Shown in pieces: positions 32,429-32,743 of a DNA stretch of 32,743 nucleotides; within the stretch, counting starts at the first letter, position 1, and every line of letters starts with the position of its first letter. Under the pieces are notes generated by a model that saw nothing but the letters and a program-made list of their open reading frames with translations, was not told the DNA's origin and searched no databases. The translations under genes and the position numbers were made by a program. Source of the stretch: Chlamydomonas sphaeroides (taxonomy: Eukaryota; Chlorophyta; Chlorophyceae; Chlamydomonadales; Chlamydomonadaceae); NCBI GenBank assembly GCA_001662425.1, contig BDDC01000272.1, positions 46,642-79,384 of the forward strand. Direction: 5' to 3'.

Positions 32429-32743
32429 ATGGCGGCCACGCGCGCGCTCGGTCGCGCCTTTGTCACTGCCGGCGGCACGCTGCTGGTGGTAGGCGGCTCA
32501 GTCATGGTGCTTGGAGGCGTGAGCCTCACGGCGGTCAAGGCCTTCGCTGAAGCGCGGCGGGTGAGGCAGCACCAGCACGCACCCAACCCGACCTCGGGCC
32601 CCCTCGCAGCCACAACCGCTGCCGCGACGCGCGTCGTGTCTCGGGCTGCATCCCGTTGCACGCTTTGTTGCTCCCCTTCCAGCAATGCTGCAGCGCGGGC
32701 GCACCACAGCTCGCCCGTCCGTCCGCAGCTGTGGCCCCTCCCC
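32429..32743 (+). CDS. 5' end of a small hydrophobic protein gene (partial)
   Basis: Exon 1 (32429-32560, 44 codons) encodes MAATRALGRAFVTAGG followed by a Gly/Val/Leu-rich hydrophobic stretch (residues about 11-39, LLVVGGSVMVLGGVSL) and KAFAEARR, then a GTGAGG donor. The start follows GCGGTGGC. The hydrophobic segment could be a membrane helix, or the front could be an organelle presequence. Exon 2 may begin at 32693 or 32729 after pyrimidine-rich acceptors, and the gene leaves the window. No family is recognisable. Confidence 0.55.
   Translation, partial: MAATRALGRAFVTAGGTLLVVGGSVMVLGGVSLTAVKAFAEARRVRQHQHAPNPTSGPLAATTAAATRVVSRAASRCTLCCSPSSNAAARAHHSSPVRPQLWPLP

Noticed and set aside
1..32743. 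tRNA, rRNA, CRISPR array or complete transposon
   Set aside because: I saw no tRNA-like cloverleaf with A and B boxes, no regular spacer-repeat array, and no transposase or reverse transcriptase motifs in any frame.

Overview
The window is nuclear DNA from a GC-rich eukaryote, almost certainly a volvocine green alga (Chlamydomonas/Volvox relatives). The evidence is dense, short GT-AG introns, donors mostly GTGxG(T/C), TGTAA polyadenylation signals downstream of stops, Ala/Gly/Pro-rich disordered protein segments, plastid transit peptides, and a ciliary gene. There are no bacterial operons, CRISPR arrays or insertion sequences. I built every gene model by hand from exon-by-exon reading-frame and phase agreement; all seven complete models close in frame.

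Layout from left to right: (1) 274-3719 (-), a plastid-targeted alpha/beta hydrolase, 12 exons, 358 aa. (2) 4145-6748 (-), a 590-aa single-pass membrane protein whose C-terminal domain looks like a degenerate torsin-family AAA+ fold, closest in my reading to the animal torsin activators LAP1/LULL1. This is the most interesting item in the window. (3) 7348-11781 (-), the delta subunit of eIF2B, 11 exons, 668 aa. (4) 12116-14904 (+), the NME7/FAP67 ciliary nucleoside-diphosphate-kinase-like protein (DM10 + two NDK domains), 381 aa, divergent from eIF2B-delta across only 334 bp. (5) 16289-21728 (-), a 921-aa chromatin protein with acidic N-terminus, histone-H1-like Ala/Lys/Pro repeats and two HMG boxes, 15 exons. 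(6) 23437-24845 (+), a 196-aa plastid, probably thylakoid, protein with one GC-AG intron. (7) 26330-31698 (-), a 1353-aa low-complexity protein carrying a TFIIS N-terminal (LW/TND) helical domain, 8 exons. (8) 32429-32743 (+), the first exon of a small hydrophobic protein that runs off the window.

The genes do not form one pathway: plastid metabolism, nuclear envelope/ER, translation initiation, cilia, chromatin, thylakoid and transcription are interspersed, as is normal in algal nuclear genomes. Intergenic regions hold promoters, 3' UTRs, several short repeats, a perfect 14-bp inverted repeat near 23.1 kb and a duplicated 15-mer that carries oppositely oriented poly(A) signals between two convergent genes near 25.4 kb. 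Function assignments rest on motif reading from memory of the families, not on database searches.
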